Assembly: GCA_032719365.1 (NCBI GenBank) | Contig: CM064874.1 | Span: 38,612,716 to 38,676,715 of the forward strand | Direction of reading: 5' to 3' | Length of the DNA stretch: 64,000 bases | From: Prinsepia uniflora | Taxonomy: Eukaryota; Streptophyta; Magnoliopsida; Rosales; Rosaceae | Shown: positions 60,242-64,000 of the stretch, in pieces | Layout: every line of letters begins with the position of its first letter | How positions within the stretch are numbered: position 1 is the first letter of the stretch | Notes under the pieces: model-generated | What the model saw: the letters and a program-made list of their open reading frames with translations, nothing else | What the model was told of the DNA's origin: nothing | The model's database searches: none | Position numbers and translations under genes: made by a program

Positions 60242-60996
60242 TGTAATGGTCCAGAAATTCAGAAACAGGTAATTCAGGAAAATTAAAATAGAAATGGCGA
60301 TTTTGCCCTTATAAAGTCAAAGGTTGACTTTTTGAAATGGATATTTTTTGGGCGTTCTACAAAGACTATTACAAAGGTCTCAGATTCTTGAGTCTATAGA
60401 CAGACGTATGTCGAAATCGAAGAAAGAATGGGTTCGATACGGGTCAAAGGTGACTAGGGGCATTTCGGTAATTATGGACATAAGGGTCTTTTGATAAATT
60501 CACAAGAGGTCTAGTTCAATTTAGAAGATTCTTGGGTTTTCCTCCCTTATCCCTTCTTCCACCAACATATGAGCCTATAAATGTATGTGCATTGGTGTGC
60601 GCTGGTTTCCGGTGGAGTAAGGCCGAAAAAGAAAAACACTATGAAGGTGATAGCCGAAGAGAGAAAGGGAGACCCAGAAAGGTGAGAAAAGAAAGAAAGA
60701 AGAAGAAATTAGAGAAGGGGGAGAAAATTAGAGAAAAACCATGAAAGAGAGGAAAGAATCCAGTAAACCCGTAAGCCCAAAAATCCAAAAAGTCGACAAG
60801 GTTGCTAGATCATTAGAGGCCCTAGCTTGCAAACGTAGCTCAATAACATCTTAGTGGAGTCTTGAAGATCGTTATAAGATAGGAATATGAAAGCTAGGAC
60901 GTAATAAAGTTGTAGGACTGGACTTGTAACCATGGCCGAAAATGGAGAAGTCGGTTTGAGCTTGAAGGTACATTTTTCCTTGATTCTGAGATCGTA
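60242..60996 (+). mobile_element. Gypsy LTR fragment
   Basis: It begins TGTAATGGTCCAG, with CTTGAGTCTATAGACAGACG (60388-60407) corresponding to the conserved U3 module. It is interrupted at about 60997 by an oppositely oriented LTR. Confidence 0.6.
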
Positions 60997-62469
60997 TAAC
61001 AAGACCCGTCCCAAATGGACTTTGATAACTGTGCCCAGTCCTGCTCCAGTCTGACAAGTCAACTGAAAGTTCCGAAACCATCCTCAACACTTGCTAAACA
61101 AGGGATACTCGCACTAATTCTCACTCATGCCTCCACCTCTCGATCAACCCCAATCTTCGTGTCACGGCCTGGAGGGTCATCAGAAACATAAAAGGTATGA
61201 GTGGACAAAAATAACATCATTTGAAAATACATTTCAAAACGAATCATTTTACCCTTCAGTTGTAAAACATGCATGCATAGAATAAAACATGTGAACAACC
61301 GGCTCTCCAGCCAAATCACATAGAAAACCGTGGGACCCACAATTTATCAAACCTATGTCCCGTATTTCTCGAAATCCATTTTATCAAATCATGTAAAACA
61401 TCTGGACACAACCATCAACATCAAACTAGTCACAATCACTGTCAACAATAGTACTAATCACTAGTACTTAAATATCAATCACAATACTCAATAGCACTAC
61501 TCACAAGTGCATAGACATCAGTCACAAGATCACAATACCCGCATTACTCCCAAGTGGACAGTCAATCACATAATCAGATCGGGACTACGCATAGGCCACA
61601 ACAATAATAACCTCGAGCATCAGCCGTCTGGGAACATCCTGAGCTTCAGCTGTCTGGGAACACACATATACCACGAGAATCAGCCGTCTGGGAAACACCC
61701 CGAGCTTTGGCTGCCTGGGAACACAAATATACCCCAGCATCAGTCGTCTGGGAAACAGCCCGAGCTTTGGCTGCTTGGGAACACACATATACCCCAAGCA
61801 TCAGCCGTCTGGGAAACACCCCGAGCTTCAGCTACCTGGGAAACAATCACCTCAAGCTCCGATCGTTTGGGAAACCCGATAGCTTCTACCGTCTAGGAAC
61901 TCATCACAACCACAATGCAACCCATCCGGGGATTACATCCCAAAACTTTTCAACACAATCCTTGACTTAAAACCAAGTCAAAACCTTTTCCAACAGGGTC
62001 TCAAGCCCAAAATACCATTTTCACGTAAATCCGTAAAATCATGTACAAAAATCGACAATTAAGTCCACCAAATCAAGTAATGACCTCAAATCATCATTCA
62101 AATCATTGCAATCAAATCATGCAACAAATCACATAAAACATTTAACTATGCATGCACCATAGTTTATAAAACAAATGTTCACTCTCACACCGTCCAAGCT
62201 GCTCGCTTCCGAGCTGTACGTCTCTTAGAAGTTTAGGGAATCACCTGGCCTGTCAAACACAACAATTAAGGTTCACTAAGTTGTTACATAACCTCGTATA
62301 ACAATCCCCTAATCTCCGAGATTTAATAATGATATTTAAACATGAACTACGCACTTCGAACACCAAAAATACCTTGAAACAGTATCCAATCGACTCGAAA
62401 CCTGTGCCATTAGGTCTGAAATGTCTAAAGCATTAAAAAGTGTATTGAACACTTCCCTAGAAAGTTTAG
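60997..62469 (-). mobile_element. Gypsy LTR fragment, minus orientation
   Basis: It begins TAACAAGACCCGTCCC on the plus strand (compare TGACAGGACCCGTCCC in Gypsy2), with CCAGTCTGACAAG, GCCTGGAGGGTCA and GAGTGGAC words in the same order as the other LTRs. It carries a decanucleotide-rich tandem array at 61621-61900. It ends at the next LTR at 62470 without its own TTACA end. Confidence 0.65.
61621..61900 (-). repeat. Imperfect tandem array, about 30-34-bp units, ~10 copies
   Basis: The core CAGCCGTCTGGGAAAC recurs with variants at about 61621, 61649, 61682, 61742, 61803, 61831 and 61862, alternating with GGCTGCCTGGGAAC. It lies 0.6-0.9 kb from the LTR 3-prime end, the position of the hairpin arrays in the other LTRs. 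Confidence 0.75.
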
Positions 62470-64000
62470 TGTAACACCCCGGACATTTGAGGATTTTAAT
62501 ATTTCAATTTAATGGTGAATTGACGCTTTTACCCTTGTGATTGGTATGACCAAATTATTGACTTTTGATTGGTGAATTAAATGGACTTTGACCTATGACC
62601 GTGACGTAGTTCGGGACGTCACGAGCTCATAGACAGGTGGCACGTCCAATTCGGACGATCAGGGAAAAAGTTATGACTATCGGAAGTTCAGGGCATTACC
62701 GTAAGTTGGACTTCACGGGCGAAATGTTGACTTTTCGTTTGACAATTAATTTTCACGCGACTCAAGGGACCGATGGGTAGGTCTCGACGTCCTGAGTCCG
62801 TAGACAGGAGGCACGCCCAAAATCGGACTTCGTATGGCTGAGTTACGGGTCTAGGAAGTGAGGGGTATTTGGTAATTATTGAACCAGGGGCATTTTGGTC
62901 TTTTTGCCCTGGTTACTGTAGCAGGCCACGGGGGACATGGGGCGGCACCACCATGTGCGGTGGTTCAATCGTGCAATTGGTTGTGCAATTGTGTGCTGGA
63001 AAGTTGGGAGTGTCTGGTGCTTTAGACCGTGGTCTGTTGCATCCACCGTGCACGACCCTATTATTAATTCAAGTTCGAAGCTTTTCGGGGGGACATTTTT
63101 CAGTGGACAATTGGACACCCACGAGCTTCTGGACGGCTTGAAATTAATTAAAACGGATTATATAGTGTGTGAGCTTCACTCTGGTATTGAAAGGACTGAA
63201 ATAAGGGTGGAACTAGAGAGAAACCATTTCGGGAATTTTTGGAGGGAAATCGGGTTTTTTATTTCTACGGTGTGTTGAGCCAATCTAATCGTAGAGTAAG
63301 CTTTCTGGGAGCATTTGGAACACAACCATATCAAAATCAAAGGCAACCAGCCACGGGTGAGCTGGGACGGTGACTGCCGTGTTCAGAGGAATTTCAGAGG
63401 TTTGGACGGCTACTTCCAGGTGAGTGTGTTGATTCAATTGAGTGTGTTTTCCAGTTCGTTGTGATACTATGATGCTTCATGAAAGGTTAATTTGATTTCG
63501 GTTTAGAAACCAGTGAGTTGGGGTGATCAACCCGTTTGATGATCACGGTCGAAGGGCCGTTTGAGGATTCGATTTGGCAAATTAATCACCCAGAACTTAA
63601 ATTGAATGTTTAACTAACATGTTAGGATCAAATTGGATTGAAATCGAGTAGGAATTGATGGGTAATTAACCGGGTCAAGCCGTGGGTGGCAGGCCTGAAT
63701 TACTGACAAACGATGAAGGTGCTGACACTGTAGCTACAGTGTCAGGCGCGTGACTTTCACGCTCAGCCACTTTGGGCGGCGCGTGAGGGCGCGTTGGGGC
63801 TTATCTCCGATCACGATCAACAATGACTTTTATCCCTCTCATCATTCTGAACATTTTTGGTGAAGTAACCATGTTGATCTGAGATAGTTTTTGATGGGTC
63901 AGTTTAGGGCCGGTTGCCTCGGGGAACGCGTCGACGGATTCCCCGAGCCGGTTTCTATTTCGGACTTTGTGGTTAAACGTTTAAGACTTGTAGTGACACT
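62470..64000 (+). mobile_element. Gypsy LTR, 5-prime part (continues beyond window)
   Basis: It starts TGTAACACCCCGGAC and carries both conserved U3 modules (62596-62645 and 62780-62815). It also has a CACTTTGGGCGGCGCGTGAG stretch (63767-63786) shared, inverted, with the solo LTR 7402-10379. Open frames at 62869-63278 lie in the LTR and are not supported as genes. Confidence 0.8.

Noticed and set aside
60532..60744. 70-codon Lys/Glu-rich frame
   Set aside because: Composed of a purine-rich stretch in an LTR fragment, with no domain.
61621..61900. Regularly spaced repeats suggesting a CRISPR-like array
   Set aside because: Units vary, spacers are themselves repetitive, the locus is in a plant LTR, and there are no cas genes.

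Overview
This is nuclear DNA of a flowering plant, most likely a eudicot. It shows multi-exon genes with GT-AG introns, a NAC-alpha gene pair with a telobox/TATA promoter, chromodomain-bearing Ty3/gypsy elements primed by initiator tRNA-Met, a CACTA transposon with plant-type CACTACAAG ends, a PIF/Harbinger-like element with TTA target duplications, and an L1-type LINE. I cannot name the species. About nine tenths of the window is transposon-derived or featureless spacer. I saw no rRNA, tRNA or CRISPR.

Genes. Two same-strand copies of a nascent polypeptide-associated complex alpha-like gene (four exons, 202 and 200 aa) lie at 0.98-2.68 kb and 47.97-49.81 kb, an old tandem duplication pulled about 45 kb apart by insertions. 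Between them, at 45.08-45.71 kb on the plus strand, is a frameshifted copy of the molybdopterin synthase catalytic subunit (MoaE/MOCS2B) gene.

Transposon block 1 (4.1-22.75 kb) is three levels deep. A Harbinger-like element (4139-22750, TSD TTA) contains a CACTA element (5157-22627, TSD TGA). The CACTA element contains both a solo LTR (7402-10379, TSD CCCAA) and a complete chromovirus, Gypsy1 (12380-22578, TSD GTTTT, twin 2794-bp LTRs that look almost identical). Gypsy1 has a single-base frameshift in integrase. Block 2 (23.6-35.85 kb) is a decayed LINE whose endonuclease domain is split by a second chromovirus, Gypsy2 (25518-35320, TSD AGGGA), which carries several stops and frameshifts. Block 3 (35.85-43.25 kb) holds a cut-off gypsy LTR, a Tat/Athila-like LTR with primer site but no gag-pol, an unassigned stretch, and another cut-off LTR.

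Right of the second NAC gene are two clean solo LTRs (51079-53633, TSD CAATC; 54362-57636, TSD TCTAC), and then a pile of nested LTR pieces from 59.1 kb to the window end.

The most unusual signal is inside the gypsy LTRs. Each family carries, about 0.5-0.9 kb from the LTR 3-prime end, an array of short inverted repeats. In Gypsy1 these are seven perfect stem-loops within 190 bp. In a related solo LTR the same place holds seven GAGT/ACTC or GGGT/ACCC mini-hairpins with matched substitutions in both arms. A second conserved block near the U3 start (a paired GACAGGYGGCACG module) recurs in nearly every LTR, and the LTRs also carry dense TGACGTCA/CACGTG arrays.
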